64,000 bases of DNA, from NCBI RefSeq assembly GCF_019430945.1, contig NZ_JAHYCB010000003.1, positions 310,001 to 374,000 of the forward strand. The letters are read 5' to 3'. The notes below the pieces were generated by a model, which was given only the letters and a program-made list of their open reading frames with translations, was not told the origin of the DNA and ran no database searches. Each line of letters opens with the position of its first letter. The first letter of the stretch is position 1. The translations under genes were made by a program, and so were the position numbers. This stretch comes from Neorhizobium populisoli (GTDB lineage: Bacteria > Pseudomonadota > Alphaproteobacteria > Rhizobiales > Rhizobiaceae). This document shows, in pieces, positions 38,718 to 47,564 of this stretch.

Positions 38718-39425
38718 ATGAGCCGCAAGATCGTATTGGTGCAGGGCGCCTGGGGTTCGAGCGCAAGCTGGACGCCGGTGGCCGATATTCTGCGCGGCAT
38801 GGGCCATCACGTCTTCGTGCCGAGCCTAACGGGACTTGGTGAACGCACCCATCTCCTGTCCGGCTCGATCAATCTCGATACACATATCGCCGACGTGGCG
38901 GGCCTCATCGAAGCCGAAGGCCTCGATGAGTTCGACCTCGTCGGCCATTCCTATGGCGGTATGGTCATCACCGGCGTCGCCGACCGTTATGTGGAGCGCA
39001 TCCGCACGCTGACCTATCTCGATGCTTTCCTGCCCGAGAATGGCCAGTCGGCGCTCGACCTGCTCGGCCCGGAAGTGGCGCTCGCCAATCTTGCCATGGC
39101 CGGCGAACTCGGCGGCATCGCCGTCCCGCCGCCGGCTCGCCATGCGACGCGAGTGCCCGAGCATCTGCGCCATTACATGACCAGCCGCTCACCGCATCCG
39201 CTGGCCTCGATGATCCAGAAGATCAGGCTCACCGGCGCCTATCTGAAGATTGAAAAACGGCTCTATGTCTCCGCCCCGATCGACCAGTCGGCGATCTTTT
39301 CCGGCATCTATGAAAAGGTGAGCGCGGACCCGTCATGGCAGTCGATGACGGTGGAAAGCGGCCATATGCTGCAGCTCGAACTGCCGGAAGAGGTGGCCCG
39401 GATCATCCACGACTTCGTGGGATAG
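38718..39425 (+). CDS. alpha/beta-fold hydrolase (esterase-like)
   Basis: A 235-residue hydrolase of the plant-esterase/MenH-like type. It opens RKIVLVQGAWGSSASWTPVADIL, has the oxyanion and nucleophile motif VGHSYGGMVITG, and ends VESGHMLQLELPEEVARII, which supplies the catalytic His. The acid residue is probably in APIDQSAIF. Substrates of related proteins are small esters. GGAGGAG precedes the ATG at 38718 by eight bases. It stands downstream of the helicase with an 82-base gap. Confidence 0.87.
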   Translation: MSRKIVLVQGAWGSSASWTPVADILRGMGHHVFVPSLTGLGERTHLLSGSINLDTHIADVAGLIEAEGLDEFDLVGHSYGGMVITGVADRYVERIRTLTYLDAFLPENGQSALDLLGPEVALANLAMAGELGGIAVPPPARHATRVPEHLRHYMTSRSPHPLASMIQKIRLTGAYLKIEKRLYVSAPIDQSAIFSGIYEKVSADPSWQSMTVESGHMLQLELPEEVARIIHDFVG

Positions 39426-39449
39426 TCGCCGATCGGATCGGCGACTGAA

Positions 39450-39480
39450 AAAGCGGCGACGGAAACATCGCCGCCGCTTT
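39450..39480. terminator. bidirectional terminator
   Basis: AAAGCGGCGA and TCGCCGCCGCTTT form a stem with A/T ends between the convergent hydrolase and exported-protein genes. Confidence 0.7.
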
Positions 39481-39485
39481 GTCTG

Positions 39486-39983
39486 TTACTTTACGATCGG
39501 CTTGATCGACAGCAGGATGTCGACCAGTTCCTTCTGGTGCTTTTCCTCGTCGCCCTTCGAGCCCCAATAGGTGACGACAAGACCCTTGGTCGGCGTCGTC
39601 TGGATGAGGGCGAGGCCGACGCTGACCGGGCCGTCCTTATCCGTGCCGTCCCAGTCGAGCGTCGTCATCTGCATGCCGTTGAACTCCTCGACCGGAGTTT
39701 CTTTCAGCGTCTTGGGATCGACGGTCACGCCGGCTTCGCCCAGGAAGTCGATCGCATCGGAAACGACCTTGTCCATCGACTTGAGTTCAGCGGTGTCAGC
39801 CGAAAGATAGACTGCACCGTCCTTGGACGTGGCGTCGACGCCGGTATCGGTTTCCTTCGGGCCCCAGCTGTCGGGGATAGTGATGCTGGCGACGGGCTTG
39901 TCGCTCGGGAACTTGAGGGTCTTCGCCTGGGCCAGCGCCGGCGCGGCCAGAACGAGCATGGCAATCAGAAGGGCTTTTTTCAT
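39486..39983 (-). CDS. small exported protein of unknown function
   Basis: A 165-residue protein with a clear signal peptide (MKKALLIAMLVLAAPALAQA, residues 1-20). The mature part (TLKFPSDKPVASITIPDSW) is a mixed alpha/beta domain resembling DUF1795/PsbP-like periplasmic proteins by its pattern of strands and the later VVTYWGSKGDEEKHQKEL helix, but no specific family can be claimed. AGGA lies seven bases before the ATG at 39983. No operon partners. Confidence 0.8.
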   Translation of the reverse strand: MKKALLIAMLVLAAPALAQAKTLKFPSDKPVASITIPDSWGPKETDTGVDATSKDGAVYLSADTAELKSMDKVVSDAIDFLGEAGVTVDPKTLKETPVEEFNGMQMTTLDWDGTDKDGPVSVGLALIQTTPTKGLVVTYWGSKGDEEKHQKELVDILLSIKPIVK

Positions 39984-40102
39984 CTGGAAATCCTGAAAGG
40001 AGTGAACCGCAGATGATTTAATCGGCGGCACAACGGAATTAGCACGCCGCTCTTAAGAATAGATGGAGTGATAATCGGAATGCATGGGATTTTAACACGC
40101 GA

Positions 40103-40822
40103 TCAATGCTGTCCGTTTCCGTTATGCCGCTCCAGCAGGTCGATCTGGATTTGCTGCAGCTCCGTCAGCCTTTCCCATTGCTTGGCCATCTGGTGGTCGA
40201 TCTTCTCGTGCAGCTGGCGGATTTCCAGTTCGGCGCGCAGGTTGATCATGTAATCGTTCTCGGAGCGCAGCCGATCCTTTTCCTCCTGTCGCCGCTGGCT
40301 CATCATGATGACGGGCGCCTGCAATGCGGCAAGGCAGGAAAGCACGAGGTTCAGGAGAATGAACGGATAGGGATCGAAGGGCTGCGAGAAGATGCCGACG
40401 ATATTGATGCCCATCCACACGACGAGAATGCCGAGGAAGGTGAGGATGAAAGTCCAGGAGCCGCCAAAGGTCGCGACCTTGTCGGCAACGCTTTCTCCAA
40501 AGGTCGGATTGCGCTCGAGCGTCGTGGCGGCGCTGTTCTGCACGGTCGAAGCGCCTTTCTCGAAATTTTCGAGCACCTGACGGTCCAGCGTCGAAAGCTC
40601 GCCGCGCTCTTCCTCCAGAAGTCTCTCGACATAAAGGCGGCGATAGCGGGCAAGATCGTCATCGCAGATCAGGCTTTCATCCGTGCAGTCCTTCACCTCC
40701 GCGCAAAGCATTTCGTGAAGTTTCGGCCTGAGCAGCCCCACCTTGTGGAGCTTCGCCATCGGGAATGTGCGACCGCAAACGATACATTGCCCGGTCTTTG
40801 CCAGATGCCTGCCCATGCTCAA
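40103..40822 (-). CDS. DUF1003 membrane protein
   Basis: A 239-residue protein. An N-terminal cysteine knuckle (CIVCGRTFPMAKL) precedes a helical region; two membrane helices (SWTFILTFLGILVVWMGINI and FILLNLVLSCLAALQAPVIM) are followed by the DUF1003 signature SQRRQEEKDRLRSENDYMINLRAELEI and a coiled-coil end (residues about 200-235). Its start overlaps the stop of the ABC transporter gene by four bases, so the two are one operon. The role of DUF1003 is unknown. Confidence 0.88.
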   Translation of the reverse strand: MSMGRHLAKTGQCIVCGRTFPMAKLHKVGLLRPKLHEMLCAEVKDCTDESLICDDDLARYRRLYVERLLEEERGELSTLDRQVLENFEKGASTVQNSAATTLERNPTFGESVADKVATFGGSWTFILTFLGILVVWMGINIVGIFSQPFDPYPFILLNLVLSCLAALQAPVIMMSQRRQEEKDRLRSENDYMINLRAELEIRQLHEKIDHQMAKQWERLTELQQIQIDLLERHNGNGQH

Positions 40823-42642
40823 GCTCCGTCCTTCTTGTCTTCGGCCGCGTCCGGCTGATCGGCTTTACGATCCGGGTGATGATGATCTTCGTGCGGGTGC
40901 AAAGGCGCGAGATGGAAAAGCTTCGGCGAAAATTTCTTCGCATACTCTTCTGAGCGGCCGATATAGATGATCGTTGTGTTTTCCAGCCCTTCGAGCACGT
41001 CGAGCAGCCTCTGCTGCGTCTCCGGCTCCAGACCTTCCAGCACGTCGTCCATGATCAGCCATTCGGGCTTGCGCATCACGGCATTGGCGATCTGCAGCGC
41101 CGCCTGTTCGTCCTTGTCGAGCAGCCGGTCCCAGCGCTCTACCTCGTCCAGCCGTTCGATCAGCCGCTCCAGACCGGCCTTGTCGAGCGCATCGACCATA
41201 GCCTCGTCGGTGACATCCGGGATGCCGGCGGGATAGGTCATCACCTCGCGCAACGTTGCGGTCGGCAGGTAACCATCCTGCGGCATCATGATCATGCTGG
41301 CCGCAGCCGGCATGGCGATCTCACCGCGCCCCCAGGGCCAGATTTTTGCGAGAGCCTGGAAAAACAGGTGCCGGTCGGCGCCGGGATCACCATTGATCAT
41401 CACCCGCTCGCCGGGCTTGATCGTGCATTCGCCCTCGCGCGTCTGGATGCCATGGCCGGTCGCACCCTTGTCGGGCTCGCCGAACACGGCGACGTCGCAA
41501 ATGCGGATCCCCTCGTCCGGCTTGGCGTCGCGATAGACGATGACCTCGCCCTCCTTGGCAGGTGTATCCATGGCGAGAAGAGCATTGCGGAAGGAGGATA
41601 CGCGCGTCAGCGTCGCCCGCCAATCGGCAATGACGCTGAAATTGATGACATACCAGCGCAGCGCCTGATTGACCTGGTTGAAGGCCCCGACCGCCATCAT
41701 TAGCCCACCGAAGGTCAGGCCGCCGGAGAAATACATCGGCGACGCGATGATGATCGGCGCCACCAGCGCCAGCCAGCCGAAACCCGCCGAAACCCAGGTG
41801 AGGTTCGCCAGAGCCCAGGCGAGTTGACGCAGCATTTCAAGCACGCCGTCGATGGCCCCGTGAACACGCTCCCGCTCGCTTGCCTCGCCACGCGCCAGCG
41901 TGATCGGCTTCAGGTTCTCGTTGGCCCGCACCAGCGCGGCGCGCAGGTCGGCTTCCTTGGCATAACGGTCCGCATTCAGCTTTGGCAGACGGGCGCCGAC
42001 GACATTGCTCAGGACCGAACCGAGCAGCGCATAGATGATGGTCGCCCACACCATATATCCGGGGATCGAGATCGTATGGTCGCCGAATTTGAACACGAAA
42101 TCCGAGGAGATCGCCCAGAGCACGCCGATGAAACTTGCGAGCAGGATGGTGGAGTTGACGAGGCCGATTGCCAGCGCCGTGGTGTTTTCCGCCAGGATGC
42201 GGGTGTCTTCATGCAGCCGCTGGTCCGGATTGTTGGCGATCGAGCCGGCGCCGAAGAGTTTCAGCGCCCGCCCCGGCACCAGCCAGACATCGGCCAGATC
42301 GCGCGCCAGACCTTCGCGCATCCGCATCGCCGCGATCTGGTTAAGCCATTGCTGGATGACGTTGAGCAGCGTCAGCGAAAAGGCGATGATGCCGAACATC
42401 ATAAGCTGGTTGAGGAATTCCGGCATGTCGCGCCGCTGCAGCGCGTCGTAGAACGGACCGTTCCATTCGTTCAGCTTGTAGGCCGCGTAGGTCGTCGCGA
42501 AAATCACGACCAGAAGCGCGACCGTCAGGACCAGAACCCGGTTGCGCACTTCGGTATTCCAGAAGGCGCTGGTCATCATTTTTAGCTGACCGCCCAGAGA
42601 GAGCTCGTAGTTCTGCAATTCCGCTTCCGGGGTTTGCGACAT
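40819..42642 (-). CDS. SbmA/BacA-like ABC transporter with degenerate nucleotide-binding domain
   Basis: A 607-residue half-transporter of the ABC_membrane_2 (YddA/BacA-like) group. Residues 30-340 hold about six helices and the group marker KLNEWNGPFYDALQRRDMPEFLNQL. The C-terminal NBD looks non-catalytic: the Walker A region near residue 415 reads GDPGADRHLFF with no Lys/Ser; the signature near 504 reads LDKDEQAALQIA; Walker B near 527 reads WLIMDDVLEGL without the catalytic Glu. The last 30 residues are His/Asp-rich. BacA-type proteins import peptides; here function may be ATP-independent. Its gene overlaps the DUF1003 gene. Confidence 0.85.
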   Translation of the reverse strand: MSQTPEAELQNYELSLGGQLKMMTSAFWNTEVRNRVLVLTVALLVVIFATTYAAYKLNEWNGPFYDALQRRDMPEFLNQLMMFGIIAFSLTLLNVIQQWLNQIAAMRMREGLARDLADVWLVPGRALKLFGAGSIANNPDQRLHEDTRILAENTTALAIGLVNSTILLASFIGVLWAISSDFVFKFGDHTISIPGYMVWATIIYALLGSVLSNVVGARLPKLNADRYAKEADLRAALVRANENLKPITLARGEASERERVHGAIDGVLEMLRQLAWALANLTWVSAGFGWLALVAPIIIASPMYFSGGLTFGGLMMAVGAFNQVNQALRWYVINFSVIADWRATLTRVSSFRNALLAMDTPAKEGEVIVYRDAKPDEGIRICDVAVFGEPDKGATGHGIQTREGECTIKPGERVMINGDPGADRHLFFQALAKIWPWGRGEIAMPAAASMIMMPQDGYLPTATLREVMTYPAGIPDVTDEAMVDALDKAGLERLIERLDEVERWDRLLDKDEQAALQIANAVMRKPEWLIMDDVLEGLEPETQQRLLDVLEGLENTTIIYIGRSEEYAKKFSPKLFHLAPLHPHEDHHHPDRKADQPDAAEDKKDGA

Positions 42643-42774
42643 CTTTCACGAGCTCCTGTGCATGGATCAATGCGAGTGCCGCACCCTTAACATGCGGCAA
42701 GCCGTTGTACAGATGTGGAGAGACGCAAGTCGCCCGGCAATTGCCAGCGACAACCTTGCGCAGGCTGGAAACGA

Positions 42775-43998
42775 TCAGACTTCCTTGAAGAGCACGCTCT
42801 GGTCGGTGAGGTATTTCGCAAAGATCGGCAGGCTGGCGCCGCCGATGGCGCGGGCATGCGAACCGACCCGGCCTTCGATGATATCCGGAATGATGACGCC
42901 CTGAAGATCGAGCCGCCGTACAGCCTCGATCGTCGCGGTAACCAGCCGTTTGCGCACCCAGGCGGGAAAACCGCCATCGATGATCGCCGCGCCGAAATCG
43001 ATAATCGAGGCAGCGGCAACGATCGCCTGCGCCAGCGCATTGGCGGTCTCGGAAATCCACAGCGCCAGAGGCTCGCCGAAATCGATCCAGTCGTCGGCGG
43101 AATACCACAGTGGCTGCGGATCGATGCCGCGCTCTTTCAGCATGTTTTCCAGCACGAAGATCGAGGCGATATCGAGCAGCTGTCGCGTTTCGCCGCCCTT
43201 GCCACGCACCGGCAGGGGACCAACGGCGCCTGCCGTGCCGGTGCGGCCGGAAAAGATCGCCGAGTTTAGGACGATACCGCCGCCGACGAAGGAGCCGATG
43301 AAGAAATAGACGAAATCCGGATAGGAGGGGCCGACACCGAAGACGAGTTCCGCCCCGCAGGCGCTGGTCGCGTCGTTCTGCAGATAGACCGCATGGCGCA
43401 CCCGCCCGGAAATTTCCGCCTGAAGATCGACGCCCCGCCAGGCATCCATCTCGTCCTGCGGCGCGCCCACCTCATCGGCCCAGTTCCAGAGTTCGAAAGG
43501 AGCCGCAATACCGATGCCGGCAATCCGGTCGCGCTCGGTGGCGCTCAAGCCCGCTTCCAGCCGGGCGATGCCCGACGCGATGATCTCGATGATCTTCTCC
43601 GGCACCGGATAGGCATAGGTCTCGTGATATTGCAGACGGATGCGTCCGACGAAATCCATCAGCACCAGATCGGCGCTTCGCCGGCCGATCTTGATCCCGA
43701 AGGAATAGACCGCATCCGGATTGAGCCGCATTGGTACCGAAGGCTGGCCCACCCTGCCGCGTACCGGCTCGCCACGCAGAAGCAGGCCGTCCTTTTCCAG
43801 CGAACGCATGATGACGGAAACGGTCTGGGCCGACAGCCCGCTGCGGCGGGTAATATCCGCCTTGGACATCGAGCCGTGGAGCCTGACAAGCGAAAGCACG
43901 AGCCTCTCGTTATAGGCCCTCACCCGCACCTGGTTCGAACCGCCGGTAAAATTCCCGAGCGGCGCATGCCCCTGCTCCATGCCGTCCGATACGGACAT
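42775..43998 (-). CDS. ROK-family transcriptional regulator, probably FrcR
   Basis: A 407-residue ROK repressor: an N-terminal winged HTH (VLSLVRLHGSMSKADITRRSGLSAQTVSVIMRSLEKDG) and a C-terminal sugar-kinase-like domain (IAGIGIAAPFELW, VYLQNDATSACGAELVFG, FFIGSFVGGGIVL). GGGAGG precedes the ATG at 43998. It is divergent from frcBCA, the position of the frcR gene in Sinorhizobium, and an AT-rich palindrome overlaps the frcB promoter. The effector is expected to be a sugar. Confidence 0.85.
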   Translation of the reverse strand: MSVSDGMEQGHAPLGNFTGGSNQVRVRAYNERLVLSLVRLHGSMSKADITRRSGLSAQTVSVIMRSLEKDGLLLRGEPVRGRVGQPSVPMRLNPDAVYSFGIKIGRRSADLVLMDFVGRIRLQYHETYAYPVPEKIIEIIASGIARLEAGLSATERDRIAGIGIAAPFELWNWADEVGAPQDEMDAWRGVDLQAEISGRVRHAVYLQNDATSACGAELVFGVGPSYPDFVYFFIGSFVGGGIVLNSAIFSGRTGTAGAVGPLPVRGKGGETRQLLDIASIFVLENMLKERGIDPQPLWYSADDWIDFGEPLALWISETANALAQAIVAAASIIDFGAAIIDGGFPAWVRKRLVTATIEAVRRLDLQGVIIPDIIEGRVGSHARAIGGASLPIFAKYLTDQSVLFKEV

Positions 43999-44156
43999 TG
44001 GCCTTTCCTCCCGGAACTCTCCCCCTATATCCGCGAGGAATGCCTTGCTGTGGTCCGAATACCTTCTTCGGTATCCGGGCCAGAACTGCAAGACGCAACA
44101 TGTCGCGGCAGGCGGGATTTGGTTCCTCCTAAGGTGAAACTATGCCACGACAGATA

Positions 44157-44181
44157 AATAATTCAATCGGAATTAATTATT
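44157..44181. promoter_or_regulatory. AT-rich palindrome, probable ROK operator
   Basis: AATAATTCAAT is followed by CGGA and ATTAATTATT, an almost perfect inverted repeat (one mismatch). It overlaps the -35 box of the frcBCA promoter by two bases. ROK regulators favour AT-rich palindromes, so this fits binding by the adjacent regulator. Confidence 0.6.
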
Positions 44182-44208
44182 GACAGGCGATTTGAATTTC
44201 GCCTTAAT
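44180..44208 (+). promoter_or_regulatory. frcBCA promoter
   Basis: TTGACA (44180-44185) and CTTAAT (44203-44208) are spaced by 17 bases. Transcription would begin near 44215, giving a leader of about 130 bases before frcB. Confidence 0.65.
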
Positions 44209-44344
44209 GAGCCTTGTTAAGGGCATGAGGCGGCTTGGAGGAGGCGCCCGTCAACTTCGATGGCACTCGTGCCCAACCATCGGATCGCCAACGGCCTGAG
44301 TGCCAGAATGGCGGGACAGATTTAAAACTCTCGGGAGGAGACCC

Positions 44345-45370
44345 ATGAAGAAAACCGTACTTTCAGCCGCCTTCGGTGCGTTGGCACTCGGCGTCGCCTT
44401 TTCCGCACCGGCGCAGGCCGCGGGCGTTTCTGCATGCCTGATCACCAAGACCGACACCAACCCCTTCTTCGTCAAGATGAAGGAAGGTGCGACTGCCAAG
44501 GCCAAGGAACTCGGCGTGACGCTGAAGTCCTATGCCGGCAAGATCGACGGCGACTCTGAAAGCCAGGTCGCGGCGATCGAAAGCTGCATCGCCGACGGTG
44601 CCAAGGGCATCCTGATCACCGCATCCGACACCAAGGGCATCGTGCCGACCGTCAAGAAGGCCCGCGATGCCGGTATTCTGGTCATCGCGCTCGATACCCC
44701 GCTCGATCCGATCGCGTCGGCCGACGCCACCTTCGCCACCGACAACCTTCTCGCCGGCAAGCTGATCGGCCAGTGGGCCAAGGAAACCATGGGCGACAAA
44801 GCCAAGGACGCCAAGGTCGGCTTCCTCGACCTGACACCCGACCAGCCGACAGTCGACGTGCTGCGCGACCAGGGCTTCATGATCGGCTTCGGCATCGATC
44901 CCAAGAACCCGGACAAGATCGGCGACGAGACCGATAAACGCATCGTCGGCCACGACGTGACCAACGGCAACGAAGAAGGCGGCCGCAAGGCCATGGAAAA
45001 CCTTCTCCAGAAGGATCCGGGCATCAACGTCATCCATACGATCAACGAGCCTTCCGCCGTCGGTGCCTACCAGGCTCTCAAGGCTGTCGGCCTTGAAAAG
45101 AACGTGCTGATCGTCTCCGTCGACGGCGGTTGCCCGGGCGTCAAGTCGGTCAAGGATGGCCAGATCGGCGCCACCTCGCAGCAATATCCGCTGTTGATGG
45201 CATCGCTCGGCATCGAGGCGATCAAGAAGTTCGCCGACACCAAGGAAAAGCCGAAGCCGACCGAAGGCAAATCCTTCTTCGACACCGGCGTCTCGCTGGT
45301 CACCGACAAGCCGGTCTCCGGCGTCAAGTCGATCAGCGTCAAGGAAGGCACCGACAAGTGCTGGGGGTGA
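44345..45370 (+). CDS. frcB: fructose ABC transporter, periplasmic binding protein
   Basis: A 341-residue exported sugar-binding protein. The signal peptide is [20 protein letters not shown] (to about residue 24), and the mature protein begins [20 protein letters not shown]. It closely matches Sinorhizobium FrcB as recalled, including the stretch [20 protein letters not shown] and [12 protein letters not shown]. It delivers fructose (and probably mannose or ribose) to FrcC. CGGGAGGAG precedes the ATG. A repeat element separates it from frcC, which may let frcB be made in excess. Confidence 0.93.
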   Translation: MKKTVLSAAFGALALGVAFSAPAQAAGVSACLITKTDTNPFFVKMKEGATAKAKELGVTLKSYAGKIDGDSESQVAAIESCIADGAKGILITASDTKGIVPTVKKARDAGILVIALDTPLDPIASADATFATDNLLAGKLIGQWAKETMGDKAKDAKVGFLDLTPDQPTVDVLRDQGFMIGFGIDPKNPDKIGDETDKRIVGHDVTNGNEEGGRKAMENLLQKDPGINVIHTINEPSAVGAYQALKAVGLEKNVLIVSVDGGCPGVKSVKDGQIGATSQQYPLLMASLGIEAIKKFADTKEKPKPTEGKSFFDTGVSLVTDKPVSGVKSISVKEGTDKCWG

Positions 45371-45456
45371 GGACTGGTCGGCAAAGCCGACGAAATGATC
45401 CAGTGAATCATTTCGAAGTCCGAACGCCCGAAGCGTAAGCGAAGGGCCGGGAAACG

Positions 45457-45606
45457 GTGCGGCACACTCCCATCTTCCCCCTTGCGGGGAAGATGTCAGC
45501 GGAGCTGACAGATGGGGGTGGTGCCACAAACCCGACGGTAGAATGTGCTGAACCACCCCCACTCTCCCTACCAGGCATCTCTCGCCGCAAGGGGGAGAGA
45601 AGGGGC
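45457..45606. repeat. mosaic inverted-repeat element, copy 2, inside the frc operon
   Basis: The 275-base frcB-frcC gap holds a clear copy of the element at 5818-5968: GCGGCACACTCCCATC, the TTCCCCCTTGCGGGGAAGATG unit, GTCAGCGGAGCTGAC and GATGGGGGTGGTGCCAC. The right arm has diverged to a CTCTCCCTACCAGGCATC...GCCGCAAGGGGGAGAG version. The strong hairpins lie in the frc mRNA. Open frames through it are spurious. Confidence 0.85.
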
Positions 45607-45645
45607 TGGCCGGCCCACCACCAAAAAACCAGAGGAGGAGGAAGC

Positions 45646-46710
45646 ATGAGCGGCATACAGGAGTTCGAGCGCACGCTCGACGGCAGCGACAAGAACGTCG
45701 CCTCCTTCGAACACCAGAACATATCCCCATTGAAACGTGCCCAGCACTTTCTGCACTCGACGCCGGCCGCCGTGCCGCTGATCGTGCTGGTACTGTCAGT
45801 CTTCATCTTCGGACTGACGATCGGCGGGCGCTTCTTTTCATCCTACACGCTGACGCTGATCCTGCAGCAGATCGCGGTCGTCGGCATTCTGGGTGCGGCC
45901 CAGACGCTGGTCATCCTGACTGCCGGCATCGACCTTTCGATCGGCGTGGTGATGGTCATCTCGGCGGTCATCATGGGCAATTTCGCCGTGACCTATGGCT
46001 TGCCGACACCGATCGCCATCCTGGCCGGGCTCATCACCGGCGGGGTCTGCGGCTTTTTCAACGGCTTCCTGGTCGCAATCGTCAGGCTGCCCCCCTTCAT
46101 CGTCACGCTGGGGTCGTGGAATATCGTCATGGCGACGAATTTCATCTACTCCGCCAACCAGACGATCCGCGACGCGGATGTGGATGCGAATGCGCCGCTG
46201 CTGCATCTCTTTGCCATCAATTTCCGCTTCGGCAGCGCCATCCTGACGCTCGGCGTCATCTCCATGGTCGTGCTGGTCTGCATTCTCTGGTACGTGCTGA
46301 ACCACACCGCCTGGGGCCGCCACGTCTATGCCGTCGGCGACGATCCGGAAGCGGCAAAGCTCTCGGGCATCCAGACCCGCAAGGTGCTGCTCAGTGTCTA
46401 TACGATCGCGGGCGTCATCGCCGCCTTTGCCGCCTGGGTCTCGATCGGCCGCAACGGCTCGGTTTCGCCCTCCGCCGCGGTGACCGACTACAATCTTCAG
46501 GCCATTACAGCGACCGTGATCGGCGGCATCTCGCTCTTCGGCGGACGCGGCTCGATCCTCGGCACTTTGTTCGGCGCCATGCTCGTCGGCGTCATGTCGA
46601 TGGGTCTCAACATGCTCGGCGCCGACCCGCAATGGAAAGTTATGCTGACCGGTTGGTTGATCATCGCGGCCGTCGCCATCGACCAGTGGATCAGAAAGGC
46701 AGGCGTGTAA
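45646..46710 (+). CDS. frcC: fructose ABC transporter, permease
   Basis: A 354-residue BPD_transp_2 permease with about nine to ten helices, starting after a ~40-residue polar N-terminus. The hallmark VILTAGIDLSIGVVMVIS, GFLVAIVRLPPFIVTLGS, NHTAWGRHVYAVGDDPEAAKLSGI and TATVIGGISLFGGRGSILGTLFGA motifs are intact. GAGGAGGAGG lies five bases before ATG 45646. It overlaps frcA by one base. The frame extends back into the repeat element, which is not coding. Confidence 0.95.
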   Translation: MSGIQEFERTLDGSDKNVASFEHQNISPLKRAQHFLHSTPAAVPLIVLVLSVFIFGLTIGGRFFSSYTLTLILQQIAVVGILGAAQTLVILTAGIDLSIGVVMVISAVIMGNFAVTYGLPTPIAILAGLITGGVCGFFNGFLVAIVRLPPFIVTLGSWNIVMATNFIYSANQTIRDADVDANAPLLHLFAINFRFGSAILTLGVISMVVLVCILWYVLNHTAWGRHVYAVGDDPEAAKLSGIQTRKVLLSVYTIAGVIAAFAAWVSIGRNGSVSPSAAVTDYNLQAITATVIGGISLFGGRGSILGTLFGAMLVGVMSMGLNMLGADPQWKVMLTGWLIIAAVAIDQWIRKAGV

Positions 46711-47501
46711 TGGAGACGATAATGCAGACTGCAGAACCGATCCTCTCAGCCCGCGGCCTGTTCAAGAGATACGGCCGGGTGACCGCCCTCGACAACGCCG
46801 ATTTCGACCTCTATCCGGGCGAGATCCTCGCCGTCATCGGTGATAACGGCGCCGGCAAGTCTTCGCTGATCAAGGCGATTTCCGGCGCCATCCGTCCCGA
46901 TAGCGGCGAGATCAAACTCGAGGGCAATGTGGTGAACTTCAAGTCGCCGCTGGAAGCCCGCGATGCCGGCATTGAGACGGTCTATCAGAACCTCGCGCTC
47001 TCGCCGGCGCTTTCCATCACCGACAACATGTTCCTCGGCCGCGAACTGCGCAAACCGGGCTTCATGGGCTCGGTGTTGCGAAAGCTGGATCACAAGGCGA
47101 TGGATAAGTTCGCCCGCGAAAAGCTGTCCGAACTGGGCCTGATGACCATCCAGAACATCAATCAGGCGGTGGAAACCCTCTCCGGCGGCCAGCGTCAGGG
47201 CGTGGCCGTGGCTCGTGCCGCCGCCTTCGGCTCCAAGGTCATCATTCTCGACGAACCGACAGCCGCGCTCGGCGTCAAGGAAAGCCGCAAGGTGCTCGAA
47301 CTCATCCTTGACGTCCGCTCACGCGGCATTCCGATCGTGCTCATCTCCCACAACATGCCGCATGTCTTCGAGGTGGCCGACCGTATCCATATCCACCGCC
47401 TCGGCCGGCGCCTTACCGTCATCAATCCGAAGGACCATACGATGTCGGATGCCGTTGCCTTCATGACCGGCGCAAAATCCGTTCAACCGGTCGCCGCATA
47501 A
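46710..47501 (+). CDS. frcA: fructose ABC transporter, ATP-binding protein
   Basis: A 263-residue single-NBD ATPase. Walker A is GDNGAGKSSLIK, Q-loop VYQNLALSP, signature LSGGQRQGVAVAR, Walker B VIILDEPTAALGVKES, and the H-loop LISHNMPHVFEVADRI. It is half the size of RbsA/MglA-type ATPases, as expected for FrcA. The ATG shares one base with the frcC stop (TAATG). A strong terminator follows at 47526. Confidence 0.95.
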   Translation: METIMQTAEPILSARGLFKRYGRVTALDNADFDLYPGEILAVIGDNGAGKSSLIKAISGAIRPDSGEIKLEGNVVNFKSPLEARDAGIETVYQNLALSPALSITDNMFLGRELRKPGFMGSVLRKLDHKAMDKFAREKLSELGLMTIQNINQAVETLSGGQRQGVAVARAAAFGSKVIILDEPTAALGVKESRKVLELILDVRSRGIPIVLISHNMPHVFEVADRIHIHRLGRRLTVINPKDHTMSDAVAFMTGAKSVQPVAA

Positions 47502-47525
47502 AAGCAACAACAGGCCGACCAAGAT

Positions 47526-47558
47526 GCGGGTCCCGCGAACCTCCGCCGCGGGACCCGC
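47526..47558. terminator. frcBCA terminator
   Basis: GCGGGTCCCGCG and CGCGGGACCCGC form a perfect 12-bp stem with a nine-base loop, followed by TCTCTTT. It also lies just after the convergent VOC gene. Confidence 0.85.
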
Positions 47559-47564
47559 TCTCTT

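Larger units (their letters stand above)
43999..44344. other. regulatory region between ROK regulator and frcB
   Basis: A 346-base non-coding gap holding a good promoter and an AT-rich palindrome near 44157-44208, and the GGGAGGAG ribosome-binding site of frcB at its right end. Nothing else is recognised in the GC-rich section 43999-44140. Confidence 0.7.
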
